From: Neisseriaceae bacterium
Lineage (GTDB): Bacteria > Pseudomonadota > Gammaproteobacteria > Burkholderiales > Chromobacteriaceae
DNA: 64,000 bases
Direction of reading: 5' to 3'
Assembly: GCA_027489245.1 (NCBI GenBank)
Contig: JAIYAC010000001.1
Span: forward strand, 18,681 to 82,680
Shown here: piece after piece, positions 8,412 to 17,018 of the stretch
Layout of the letters: each line of letters opens with the position of its first letter
Position numbering within the stretch: position 1 is the first letter of the stretch
Translations under genes and position numbers: made by a program
The notes under the pieces: model-generated
Told to the model about the DNA's origin: nothing
Database searches by the model: none
Seen by the model: the letters and a program-made list of their open reading frames with translations, nothing else

Positions 8412-10322
8412 TCAGCCCGCCGCCGGTGCGGCAGGCAGCAGTGGCACCACCACGGCGGCCGACTTGCGTAGCTGCTGCTCGGCCAGCGCCGGCTGGCGGG
8501 CACGCAAGTAGTACTGCGCCAGCCGCGTACTGCACGCCACACTCAGCGCCAGAATCTGCTCGTCACGGCCTTCGCTGCCGGTGAGTGCAGCAGCAACGCG
8601 CTGCTGGTACAGCGTGCTGGCTTCTGCCATGCCTGCTGCCGCTGCCATGCTGGCCATGGCACTGTATAGCGGTGCCTGCAGGCTGGCTTGTTGTGCTGCC
8701 ACGGCTGCGTCCAGCTGCGCCAGCAAGGGCGCGACGGCCAGCGCCCCCTGATGGTCTGCCAGCGCGCCCAGTGCCGTATCACCCTTGCCAGCGGCCTGCA
8801 CGGCTTGTGCATACGCCAGCTGCAGCTGCTGCGCCGCCGCCTGGGTGTTTCCTGCGGCCAACTCGCCCTGGCTTAGCAGCAGGCCGATTACCGGCCCGGG
8901 TGTCGCGGCGTGGCTAGCCTGCAGCTGCGCCAGCAGTGGTTTGACCTCGGCCCAGCGCCCCTTGGCAGCATTCGCCTGCAGCGCATTCAGTAGCGCCTGC
9001 GCGTGCCAGCGCTGCAGCTGGCTGGTGGTGTAATCGCGCATGACCGCACCGGATAGCTGCGGCAGCTGGGCACGCGCTTTATCCAGCCAGGCTTGCCATA
9101 CCGCAGCAGATAGCTGCGGCTTGGCTGCCAGCATGCTGGCGACACGCGCATAGAAAATGGCGGCATCTTGCGGCTTGAGCTGGCCCGCTTCGGTAGCCAG
9201 CTCGTCCAGCGCCTGGGCGCTGACGCCGCCAGGGCGCTGTAATAGCGTCCAGGCGCTAGCAAGCAGCTCGGCGCTGCGGGCACTGCCGGCCTGGTAACCG
9301 GGCGTGGCTTGCAAGCGGGTTAGCAGCTCGTTGGCACGCTGCGCTTGGCCGCTTTCTGCCAGCGCCACCACCAGGGCCAGCGCCAGGTTTTGTTTTTCGC
9401 CCAAGACGGCACCGTGTTGAGCCGACACCTTTTGCAGGCTGCCAGCCACCCCTGGCCACTCGCTACTGCTGCCCGCTACGCCAGCCGCAGGCGGGGTGAG
9501 TAACGAATCGCTGCTGCCCTGCGCCAGCGCCGCACCGTCCGGCGACTGGGCGAAGGCTTCCAGGTCGGCCGGCTGGCCGGCCAGCCCGCCCCCCATGATC
9601 TGGTTCAGCATGCCTTGTGCCAGCGCCGCCCGCTGCTCGGGCGCCAGTTCCTGACCGGATGGCGACGCCAGGCGGTAGCCACCAAAGAACGCCGCCCCCA
9701 GCAAGACAACGATACTGCCGGCCCGAAGCACGCCACGGCTGCCACGAAAAAACGCCAGCCACGGCTGGTGCAGGCCCAGTTCTTTTTCCAGCTCGGCACG
9801 GATGCGGTTGCGCAGCGCGCGCTCGCTGTCCTCCTGGCTTTGGCGGCTGCCTAGCTCGCTTTCGCGCTGCAGGCGTGCGTTCAGCTTGCGCAGCTCGTCT
9901 TCGCGTATCTGTTTGAGGCGCAGCTTTTCCGGGTCCACTTTATCCAGATAGATGTGGCAATACGGGCATTGGCGCTGTGGTGTTGGCCGCATCATGCGCT
10001 GGCAGCCCGGGCATTCGCTGTCGGCCAGGCTGGCATTTTTGTCCAGCAAGGCTAGCGCTGGCTTCATTTCTACCTGAAAGCCGGCATCGCGAAAGTTTTG
10101 CGCGGTGCGTTCGGCTTCGTCCTGCGGGATATCGGCCTTGATACGGGTGGCGCCGCGTTGCTCCAGGTGCTGCATCAGGCGTGCGGCTTTTTCCTGGCCC
10201 AGTTGCAGGCGGGTACTGGCCTGTAGCTGCAATTGGGCGATATCGGGGGTGTCTGGCAGGCGCACGATCAGGTCGTAGCGGGTGGCGGGGGTGTGTTCGT
10301 CTGTGGTGTGCTGTGCGTTCAT
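8412..10322 (-). CDS. Unrecognised zinc-ribbon, single-pass membrane protein
   Basis: A 636-residue protein I cannot assign. The N-terminal part (about 15-90) looks like a small alpha/beta module. It is followed by a zinc-ribbon motif CPGC-x10-CPYC (about 104-121). A charged helical stretch rich in Glu, Arg and Gln (about 125-190) precedes one transmembrane helix near 205-225 (VLRAGSIVVLLGAAFFGGY). The C-terminal 400 residues are Ala/Gln/Leu-rich helices resembling tetratricopeptide-like repeats without a clean consensus. The layout suggests a cytoplasmic metal-binding head and a helical-repeat tail across the inner membrane. It stands alone, convergent to recN. Confidence 0.75.
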   Translation of the reverse strand: MNAQHTTDEHTPATRYDLIVRLPDTPDIAQLQLQASTRLQLGQEKAARLMQHLEQRGATRIKADIPQDEAERTAQNFRDAGFQVEMKPALALLDKNASLADSECPGCQRMMRPTPQRQCPYCHIYLDKVDPEKLRLKQIREDELRKLNARLQRESELGSRQSQEDSERALRNRIRAELEKELGLHQPWLAFFRGSRGVLRAGSIVVLLGAAFFGGYRLASPSGQELAPEQRAALAQGMLNQIMGGGLAGQPADLEAFAQSPDGAALAQGSSDSLLTPPAAGVAGSSSEWPGVAGSLQKVSAQHGAVLGEKQNLALALVVALAESGQAQRANELLTRLQATPGYQAGSARSAELLASAWTLLQRPGGVSAQALDELATEAGQLKPQDAAIFYARVASMLAAKPQLSAAVWQAWLDKARAQLPQLSGAVMRDYTTSQLQRWHAQALLNALQANAAKGRWAEVKPLLAQLQASHAATPGPVIGLLLSQGELAAGNTQAAAQQLQLAYAQAVQAAGKGDTALGALADHQGALAVAPLLAQLDAAVAAQQASLQAPLYSAMASMAAAAGMAEASTLYQQRVAAALTGSEGRDEQILALSVACSTRLAQYYLRARQPALAEQQLRKSAAVVVPLLPAAPAAG

Positions 10323-10437
10323 GTCGTGCAGCCGGCGTGGGGGTGCATCAGTTTAACAAACGCGCGGCAAAACACCACAGTGCAATAGCATAGCCGCAAG
10401 CCGGGCGCGGGCGGCGCACCGGCTGGCGGCCGGCGGG

Positions 10438-11805
10438 CTAGCGGGTGGACACCGCCGTGGCAAACTGGTCTACCGCCTGCACCAGACGATCCACATCGGT
10501 CACACGCGTATCCGGGCACACCAGAATCATGTTGTGGAATGGCGTAATCAGCAGGCCGCGATTGAGCAAGAACAGGTGCACGATGTGCTCCAGCTCGCCA
10601 TCCAGTATGGCGTCGGCCTCGCTGCCGTTGCGCGGCGGCGTGGCGGTGAACTGGAACTCGGTACGCGCCCCCACCTGGGTCACGCACCACGGCAGCTGGT
10701 GGCGGGCGATCACGTCGCGCAGGCCTGCGGCCAACCTTTCGGCCAGGCCAAACATATGCTGGTAGGCGGCGTCGGTCATTACCTGTGCCAGGTTGGCGCG
10801 CATGGCGGCCATGGCCAGCAGGTTGGCGGTCAGCGTGGTGCCGATGCCGCTATGCCCTGCCGGTGCCTGGCGCTTGGCGGCCTCGGCGCGGTGCGCCAGC
10901 GCCTGGGTAAAACCGTACACCGCGCACGGTACGCCGCCGGCGACCGGCTTGCCCACCACGAACAGGTCCGGCTGCAGGCCGTGGGCGCCGGTGTAGCCAC
11001 CGGGGCCGCTGCTGATGGTGTGGGTTTCGTCTATCAGCAGCAGGGTGCCGTACTGGCGGCATAGCGCCTGCGCCTGCTGCCAGAAGCCGGGATCGGGCAG
11101 CACCATGCCGATATTGGTCATGGCCGGCTCGGCCAGCAGGCAGGCCACCTGCCCGCCCTGCAACGCGGCTTCCAGCGCGGCCAGGTCGTTGAACTCGATG
11201 CTGCGGGTATGCTGCGTGATGTCGTACACCTGGCCCAGCAGGCTGTCGCGGGTTTGCGGCTGGCCGTCTACCAGGTCGACAAACACATCATCCACCGTGC
11301 CGTGATAGCAACCGTTAAAGATCAGCACCTGGCTGCGGCCGGTGATGGCGCGCGCCCAACGGATGGCAAAGCGGTTGGCGTCGGACGCCGACAGGGCAAA
11401 CTGCCAGTACGGCAGGCCAAAACGGCGCGCCAGCTCCTCTGCCACCCACACGCCGTCGGCGCTGGGCAGCATGGCGGTGTAGCCGCGCTGTGCCTGGCGG
11501 GCGATGGCGTCGGCCACCGGCTGCGGGCTATGGCCGAACATGGCACCGGTGTCGCCCAGGCAGAAATCGACATAATCGTGGCCGTCTACATCGCGAAAAC
11601 GTGCGCCGCGCGCCTCGTCGACATACAGCGAAAACGGTGTAGACCAGTCGTTCATCCAGTGTAGCGGCACACCAAAGAGCAGATGGTTGGCCGCATCGGC
11701 AGATAGCGCACGCGAGCGCGGCATGCGGGCGATAAAGGCATCACGTTCGGCGGCCATCAGGGCCTGGGCTTTGTCCCAGTCTATGCCGTGGCGTAGTGTG
11801 GTCAT
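10438..11805 (-). CDS. Class III PLP-dependent aminotransferase
   Basis: A 455-residue aminotransferase of the aspartate-aminotransferase superfamily, class III (glutamate-semialdehyde mutase-like). Visible motifs are DYVDFCLGDTGAMFGH, the cofactor segment FNGCYHGTVDD, the Asp pair LLLIDETHT, and the Schiff-base lysine in LFVVGKPVAGGVP. ATG 11805 has an AGAGGA site upstream. The substrate is unknown. Next to a glutamine-synthetase-like ligase and GntR regulator it probably removes the amino group from an amine or amino acid that is being catabolised. The gap to the ligase contains one TGCGGCCAACCTT word at 11832-11844. Confidence 0.88.
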   Translation of the reverse strand: MTTLRHGIDWDKAQALMAAERDAFIARMPRSRALSADAANHLLFGVPLHWMNDWSTPFSLYVDEARGARFRDVDGHDYVDFCLGDTGAMFGHSPQPVADAIARQAQRGYTAMLPSADGVWVAEELARRFGLPYWQFALSASDANRFAIRWARAITGRSQVLIFNGCYHGTVDDVFVDLVDGQPQTRDSLLGQVYDITQHTRSIEFNDLAALEAALQGGQVACLLAEPAMTNIGMVLPDPGFWQQAQALCRQYGTLLLIDETHTISSGPGGYTGAHGLQPDLFVVGKPVAGGVPCAVYGFTQALAHRAEAAKRQAPAGHSGIGTTLTANLLAMAAMRANLAQVMTDAAYQHMFGLAERLAAGLRDVIARHQLPWCVTQVGARTEFQFTATPPRNGSEADAILDGELEHIVHLFLLNRGLLITPFHNMILVCPDTRVTDVDRLVQAVDQFATAVSTR

Positions 11806-11884
11806 GGTGTAATCCTCTGCATTGGCAATGCTGCGGCCAACCTTGGGCGTGCAGCCGTTGTGCTTGTATTGATCTTGCGGGCTA

Positions 11885-13222
11885 TCAGACGTGCAGCTGC
11901 AGGTGCTCGCGCTCCCAGGCGGTAATGGCGCGGTTGAAGGTTTCAAACTCCTTCTCTTTCACCGCGCAAAACGCCTGTACAAAGTCATTGCCCAGAATGT
12001 CGGCCAGCTCGGGGCAGGCCTGCATCAGCTCTACCGCGTCTTCCAGGCTGCGTGGCAGCTCGTAGTCCATGTCGTAGGCGCTGTCGTCCATGGGGGCGGA
12101 CGGCTCGATGGCCTGCACCATGCCCAGGTAGCCGCAGGCCAGCGTGGCGGCCATGGCCAGGTAGGGGTTTACATCCACGCCAGGCACACGGTTTTCCAGA
12201 CGCCGTGCAGCAGGGCCGGACGGTGGAATGCGAATGCCGCAGGTGCGGTTGTCGTAGCCCCAGCGCACGTTGATCGGTGCAGCGGTGTGGCGGCTCAGGC
12301 GGCGGTAGCTGTTGACGTAGGGCGCGAACATCGGCATGGCCTGCGGCAGGTAGCGCTGCATGCCGCCAATATGGTGGAAGAACAGCGGGCTGGGGCTGCC
12401 GTCCGGCAGCGAAAAGATATTGTCGCCGCTGTCGCTGCTGACAATGCTCTGGTGGATGTGCATGGCGCTGCCCGGCTCGCCTTCCATCGGCTTGGCCATG
12501 AAGGTGGCAAAGATATTGTGACGGTAGGCGGTTTCGCGCACGGCGCGCTTGAACAGGAACACCTGATCGGCCAGCGACATGGCGTCGCCGTGGCTGAAAT
12601 TGATCTCCATCTGCGCCGCGCCCACTTCGTGGATCAGCGTTTCCACATTCAGCTGGGCAGCCTGGCAAAAGGTCGACAGCTCCTGGAAGAAGGGGTCGAA
12701 GTCGTTCACGGCATCGATGGAAAACGACTGGCGGCCTACCTCGGAGCGCCCCGCCCGGCCCGACGGCGGGCGCAGCGGCTCGTGCGGGTTGTTGTTCTGG
12801 CGGATCAGGTAAAACTCCATCTCCGGCGCCACCACCGGGCGCCAGCCCTTGTCTTCGTACAGCTTCAGCACCTTGCGCAGCACAGCGCGCGGCGAAATGC
12901 CCACCGGTTTGCCGTCAAAATCTTCGCAATCGTGAATCACCACCGCCACCGGCTCAATGGCCCACGGCACCAGGCGGATGGTGGCCGGGTCGGGCCGGCA
13001 CACCATGTCCGGGTCGTTGGCACCGGCAAAGCGCTCGAACTCGGCAAATTCGCCGTTAACGGTGATGGTAAGCACCGCCTTGGACATCTTCATGCTGTCC
13101 TCGGCCAGAAACAGGTTCTTGGGCACGATCTTGCCGCGTGCCACGCCGGTCATGTCCGGTATCACGCATTCGATTTCGTGTATCTGGTGCTGGCGTATAA
13201 ACGCGGCCAGTGTTTCGTTCAT
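11885..13222 (-). CDS. Glutamine synthetase-like ligase (PuuA/GlnA3 type)
   Basis: A 445-residue protein of the glutamine synthetase fold, probably a gamma-glutamyl-amine ligase rather than true GlnA. Evidence: the short N-terminus with VIPDMTGVARGKIVP, the catalytic metal segment HEVGAAQMEINF, ATP/ammonia-site motif GSAMHIHQS and the glutamate-binding RWGYDNRTCGIRIP. It lacks the adenylylation-type C-terminus of GlnA. ATG 13222 has AGGAG upstream; an earlier open stretch to 13339 has no such site. It is divergent from a GntR regulator, with twin palindromes between. With the aminotransferase it may form an amine or polyamine degradation operon (inference). Confidence 0.9.
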   Translation of the reverse strand: MNETLAAFIRQHQIHEIECVIPDMTGVARGKIVPKNLFLAEDSMKMSKAVLTITVNGEFAEFERFAGANDPDMVCRPDPATIRLVPWAIEPVAVVIHDCEDFDGKPVGISPRAVLRKVLKLYEDKGWRPVVAPEMEFYLIRQNNNPHEPLRPPSGRAGRSEVGRQSFSIDAVNDFDPFFQELSTFCQAAQLNVETLIHEVGAAQMEINFSHGDAMSLADQVFLFKRAVRETAYRHNIFATFMAKPMEGEPGSAMHIHQSIVSSDSGDNIFSLPDGSPSPLFFHHIGGMQRYLPQAMPMFAPYVNSYRRLSRHTAAPINVRWGYDNRTCGIRIPPSGPAARRLENRVPGVDVNPYLAMAATLACGYLGMVQAIEPSAPMDDSAYDMDYELPRSLEDAVELMQACPELADILGNDFVQAFCAVKEKEFETFNRAITAWEREHLQLHV

Positions 13223-13329
13223 GGTCGTTCTCCTCTGGTAAGCCCGTAGGTTCCCGTCCTTGCCCAGCGATCCATCCCTTGCAAAACAGAAAACCGCAGC
13301 AAATGCAGGCTTGATGGCTGGCAATATAA

Positions 13330-13365
13330 ATTTGATCAAATATTAATGTCAACATTTGATCAAAT
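13330..13365. promoter_or_regulatory. Twin identical 12-bp palindromic operators
   Basis: ATTTGATCAAAT occurs at 13330-13341 and again at 13354-13365, 24 bp apart (about two helical turns). They lie between the divergent ligase gene and the GntR/FCD regulator, about 110 bp upstream of the ligase ATG and 124 bp upstream of the regulator ATG. Such placement and symmetry suit binding of two regulator dimers controlling both directions. That the adjacent GntR protein binds them is inference. Confidence 0.75.
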
Positions 13366-13488
13366 CTTGGCGGCGCAGGCTGTCGCCTTTCTGCTATGCT
13401 GGCGGGCGCCAATCGCCCCTTGAACCTGTGAAGCCCGCGCAGCGCACGCCGCACCCGTGCCACCCGCCGGCTACAGCTGTAATACGCC

Positions 13489-14142
13489 ATGAAGACTGCC
13501 AACGCCTCTACCCTGCAAGATGAAACCTACGACACGCTGCGCCACTGGCTGATGCTGGGCCGCTGGCTACCGGGCGAACGCCTGAAAATCAAACACCTGG
13601 CCGACGAAATGGGCGTGAGCCAGATGCCGGTACGCGCCGCCCTGCAAAGGTTGGCCGCAGAAAAAGCGCTGGTGAACATCCCCAACTGCGGCGTGGCCGT
13701 ACCGCAGCTGACGGTGAGCCAGTTTGACGACATCCTGCTCAACCGCATCCTGCTGGAAGGCCAGGCCGCCTGGCTGGGCGCCCGCCGGCTAAGCGAGCCC
13801 CAGCGCAGCCAGCTGGCCGCGCTCTGCCACGCCATGGATGCGGCGATCGCCGCGGACGACGTGAAAGCCTATCTGGACGCCAATGAGCAGTTCCACCTAC
13901 TGCTGTACCAGGCCAGCGGCTCGCCGGTATTGCTGTCGCTTATTGAAACGGTATGGCTGTATGTGGGCCCCATTTCCAACCAGCTGCATCAGGACCTGGC
14001 GGTGTGGAAAACCATGAACGACGCGCACAGCGCCCTGCTGCAGGCGCTACTGGCCGACGATGCCGATGGCGTGCGCGCCGCTATCGAGCAGGATTTGCGC
14101 ACCGCCGGCAGCTATTTGCGGGGCCTCTGCCGCGCTGGCTAA
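13489..14142 (+). CDS. GntR-family (FCD subfamily) transcriptional regulator
   Basis: A 217-residue regulator. The N-terminal winged helix-turn-helix (about 8-75) includes LKIKHLADEMGVSQMPVRAALQRLAAEKAL. The C-terminal FCD all-helical ligand domain (about 85-210) has the Asp/His positions in DANEQFHLLLYQASG and MNDAHSALLQALLADD. FCD regulators usually bind organic or amino acids. It is divergent from the ligase/aminotransferase pair and most likely autoregulates through the palindromes at 13330-13365. A GCGGCCAAC word (reverse orientation, 13650-13658) lies in the recognition-domain codons for RLAAEK. Confidence 0.92.
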   Translation: MKTANASTLQDETYDTLRHWLMLGRWLPGERLKIKHLADEMGVSQMPVRAALQRLAAEKALVNIPNCGVAVPQLTVSQFDDILLNRILLEGQAAWLGARRLSEPQRSQLAALCHAMDAAIAADDVKAYLDANEQFHLLLYQASGSPVLLSLIETVWLYVGPISNQLHQDLAVWKTMNDAHSALLQALLADDADGVRAAIEQDLRTAGSYLRGLCRAG

Positions 14143-14326
14143 GCACCGCTTATAAACCCCCTGGGCCTGCGTTGCGCCTGCTTGTCGTACTACTGGTACT
14201 GCCTGCATCGGCGCGCCTTGGCGCTGGTGCGCTGCAAGATTTTGTTCGCCACGCCAGGCCGTATAGTCGACGCCATCGTAAGCATTGCTTATCATTTAAC
14301 CCCATTAGTTTGAAGTACGGCAGGCA

Positions 14327-15481
14327 ATGCAACTGCACTTAGGCACGCTGTACGTCGTGCAACTCACCACTTTTTCGCTCCTTACCCTGGCCGTGCTGCT
14401 GATGGGCCTGCGCTACCCGCAGGAACGGGCGCTGCGCCACTGGGGCATAGGCGGCCTGCTGGCCAGCACCGGCATGCTGCTGATTGCACTACGCCCGGTG
14501 ATTCCCGCCTGGCTATCCGTAGACGCGGCCAACATCGTACTCTTTGTGGCGCTATCGCTTACCTGGAGCGGTGCACTGGCGCTGGAACAGCGCCCGGTGC
14601 GCTGGCGCGTGCAGCTGGCCCTGGTGCTGCTGGCCAGTGCGCTGCTGGTCAGTCTCTCCAGCAGCCCTGCCTACTTTGAACAACGCGCTGTGCTGTATAG
14701 CGCCTGCTATATGCTGTTCAACCTGCTGGCACTGCGTGTATTCATCAATAGCCCGCACCGGCACCGCCTGGGCTACCGGCTGATTGGCACGCTGATACTG
14801 CTACTGATGCTATGCCAGATGGGCCGTATCACGCTGGCCATGTACTTTAGCCACGGCGAGCTGGCAGGCTCGCCGTACTTTGTGCTGGCCAACTTTGTGC
14901 TCATCCTGCTGGAGTTCGCCAAAATCCTGGCGTTCATTTTTGTCTGCTTCGAAAGCCTGGAAATCCGCCTATACCAGCTGGCCATGCATGACCCGCTCAC
15001 CGGCTTGTATAACCGCCGCGCCTTTCACGAGCAGGCACAGCAAAGGCTGGCGACACAGTCAGGGGAGCCCGTGGCCTTGCTGGTACTGGATCTGGATTAC
15101 TTCAAGCAGGTAAACGACCGCTACGGCCACCAGGCGGGGGACGACGTGCTGGTACACCTGGCCAGGCTGCTACACACCCAGCTGTCCCCCTTTGATGCAC
15201 TGTATGCCCGTAGCGGTGGTGAAGAATTTGTCATGATGCTGACCGGTAATGCGGCCAACCTGGCGCCCGTGATAGCCGAGAATATCCGCAGCGCATTGGC
15301 CGCCCATGCCATCCAGACCAGCGACGGCCAGCACGTGTTGCAAACCACCAGCATTGGCATAGCCCGTGGCCTGGCCGGCCAGGGCTCGCTGCGCCAGCTG
15401 GTCATGGAAGCCGACATGGCGCTATACCAAGCCAAACAGCAAGGCCGTAACTGCGTACGCAGCAGCACGCAAACGCTGTAA
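14327..15481 (+). CDS. Membrane diguanylate cyclase (GGDEF)
   Basis: Makes cyclic di-GMP from GTP. The protein has 384 residues with about six to seven predicted transmembrane helices in residues 1-215, then a GGDEF domain (about 220-380). This shows MHDPLTGLYNRRAF, LVLDLDYFKQVNDRYGH and the active-site loop SGGEEF, a functional variant of GGDEF. No EAL domain and no clear RxxD inhibitory site were identified. The 184 bp upstream hold no other gene. The membrane part looks like a generic seven-helix sensor; the stimulus is unknown. Confidence 0.93.
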   Translation: MQLHLGTLYVVQLTTFSLLTLAVLLMGLRYPQERALRHWGIGGLLASTGMLLIALRPVIPAWLSVDAANIVLFVALSLTWSGALALEQRPVRWRVQLALVLLASALLVSLSSSPAYFEQRAVLYSACYMLFNLLALRVFINSPHRHRLGYRLIGTLILLLMLCQMGRITLAMYFSHGELAGSPYFVLANFVLILLEFAKILAFIFVCFESLEIRLYQLAMHDPLTGLYNRRAFHEQAQQRLATQSGEPVALLVLDLDYFKQVNDRYGHQAGDDVLVHLARLLHTQLSPFDALYARSGGEEFVMMLTGNAANLAPVIAENIRSALAAHAIQTSDGQHVLQTTSIGIARGLAGQGSLRQLVMEADMALYQAKQQGRNCVRSSTQTL

Positions 15482-15490
15482 ACCGCCATG

Positions 15491-15523
15491 AAAAAGCCCC
15501 TTGCGCGTAGCAAGGGGCCTTTT
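15491..15523. terminator. Hairpin terminator between GGDEF gene and flagellin
   Basis: GCCCCTTGC (15496-15504) pairs with GCAAGGGGC (15510-15518), flanked by A and T runs on the two sides. It can end both the cyclase transcript and the convergent flagellin transcript. Confidence 0.85.
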
Positions 15524-15535
15524 GCTGCTGCCCGC

Positions 15536-16378
15536 TCAGCGCAACAGGCTGATGGCGTACTGCGGTGTCAGATTGGCCTGCGCCTGCACCGCCTGGCTGC
15601 TACTGCTCAGAATCTGCTGCCGCGCCAGCTCGCTAGTGGCAGCGGCATAATCGGCATCCTGTATGCGGCTACGCGCTGCTTCGGTATTGATGGACGAAGT
15701 CGTGAGGTTTTCTATGGCGCTGCCAAAGCGGTTGGCTGCGGCCCCCAGGTCTGCCCGGTAGTTACCCAGCTGCTTGAGGTCGGACTGTATCTGGGACAGC
15801 GCCGCGCCGGGGTTGGACAGGTCAATCGTCCCTGTCGCGTTGGCGTTACTGCTGTACCCGTTCAGCTTGCTGGCACCGCTGGTCAGGTCTGCCGCGGTAA
15901 CGCTCAGCTGCGCCTCCGGCGTGCCCTGCCCGCCCACCTGAAAGGTAGCCGTGTTGCCACCGTTAAACAGCTGCTGCCCGTTAAACGTGGTGCTTTCGAT
16001 AATCTGTGAGTTCGCCTGGGTCAGCTGATCGACTTCTTTTTGCAACGCCGCACGGTTGTCGGCGCTGAGTATGCCGTTGCCAGCCTGCACCGCCAGCTCT
16101 TCTATCCGCTGGCTATTCTGCGTAATTTGCGACAGCGCGCCGTCGGCCGTTTGCGTGAGCGATACGCCATCATAGGCATTGCGTATGCCCTGGGTATCCC
16201 CTAGCTGCTGGCTGCGTAGCCCTTCGGCTACGGCCAGACCAGCCGCGTTATCGGCAGCACTGTTAACAGCCCTGCCCGACCCTAGCTGGGCCAGTACTTT
16301 TTGCTGTGCCTGCTCGGCCTGACGCAGTTTAGCCTGCGTATTCAGCGAGTTAATGTTGGTATTAATGCTAAGAGCCAT
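15536..16378 (-). CDS. Flagellin
   Basis: Structural subunit of the flagellar filament, exported by the flagellar type III system. The protein is 280 residues, short for a flagellin. The N-terminal D0/D1 part is MALSINTNINSLNTQ, with LGSGRAVNSAADNAAGLAV and RNAYDGVSLTQTADGAL. The middle (about 140-190) is a small variable segment. The C-terminal D1/D0 part reads RFGSAIENL to LARQQILSSSSQAV and ends QYAISLLR. It stands alone here with no chaperone, cap or other flagellar gene adjacent, so it may be one of several flagellins. GAGGTG lies ahead of the ATG. Confidence 0.93.
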   Translation of the reverse strand: MALSINTNINSLNTQAKLRQAEQAQQKVLAQLGSGRAVNSAADNAAGLAVAEGLRSQQLGDTQGIRNAYDGVSLTQTADGALSQITQNSQRIEELAVQAGNGILSADNRAALQKEVDQLTQANSQIIESTTFNGQQLFNGGNTATFQVGGQGTPEAQLSVTAADLTSGASKLNGYSSNANATGTIDLSNPGAALSQIQSDLKQLGNYRADLGAAANRFGSAIENLTTSSINTEAARSRIQDADYAAATSELARQQILSSSSQAVQAQANLTPQYAISLLR

Positions 16379-16560
16379 GATGACACACCTCGGCTATTGA
16401 TAATTCATTCTAGCGTCAAAACCATCACACTCAATAACAAACCCCTGTTGCAAAACACTTTTTTTCTGCACGCGCCACAGAAACCACAACCATGACGCTT
16501 GCCATCGATAAAGAACAAAGCTTATAAATGGCATTGTGCACTGCACAAAAGGAGATCGCC

Positions 16561-16959
16561 ATGCGCCCTACTACTCCCACCCCCGACCCGGCCCTGAATG
16601 CCCTGAAAACCGCCTGGCACAGCCACCGTCTGCTGCTGGCTGCCCTGCTGCAGGTGCAAAACCGCTGGAGCACCCACCTGCTGAAAGAAGACCGTAACCA
16701 GCCCGAACACTATCGCCGGCTGCTGCTGCGGCTCATCGCCGACCAAGCTGCGCTAGGCTACGACACTGTAGCCTTGCAGCAAGAGTACGACCAGGTATAT
16801 CGCCACTGGAGCCAAGCCTATGGCCTGCCGCTACCGGGGCCGATCTGGCAATGGCGCAATGCGCAACAACACCGCCAGCAGCGCATCCTGCTTACCTTCA
16901 CGCGTGCTGCGCTGCAAAACTGTCAGCTGCGCCTGGCCAGTGAACCACACCTCGCCTGA
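16561..16959 (+). CDS. Small hypothetical protein
   Basis: A 132-residue, mostly helical, basic protein I do not recognise. It has heptad-like leucines in ALNALKTAWHSHRLLLAALLQ, many Arg/His/Gln residues, and a YDQVYRHWSQAYGLPLPG turn in the middle, so a phasin-like helical bundle is conceivable but unproven. ATG 16561 is preceded by AAAGGAG 6 nt upstream; an earlier ATG at 16528 has no such site. It is divergent from flagellin and closed by a strong hairpin. Confidence 0.65.
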   Translation: MRPTTPTPDPALNALKTAWHSHRLLLAALLQVQNRWSTHLLKEDRNQPEHYRRLLLRLIADQAALGYDTVALQQEYDQVYRHWSQAYGLPLPGPIWQWRNAQQHRQQRILLTFTRAALQNCQLRLASEPHLA

Positions 16960-16965
16960 GCCATA

Positions 16966-17000
16966 AAAAACACCGCACGCTACCCGCGTGCGGTGTTTTT
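16966..17000. terminator. Perfect 15-bp hairpin terminator
   Basis: AAAAACACCGCACGC (16966-16980) pairs with GCGTGCGGTGTTTTT (16986-17000) around a 5-nt loop. Bidirectional, serving the small gene ending at 16959 and the hydrolase ending at 17019. A repeat word TGCGGCCAACCTT follows at 17008-17020. Confidence 0.92.
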
Positions 17001-17018
17001 GCCTGTCTGCGGCCAACC

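Noticed and set aside
16379..16520. Sigma28 or sigma54 promoter for flagellin
   Set aside because: Only poor matches to TAAA-N15-GCCGATAA or GG-N10-GC were seen on the minus strand, so I did not annotate one.
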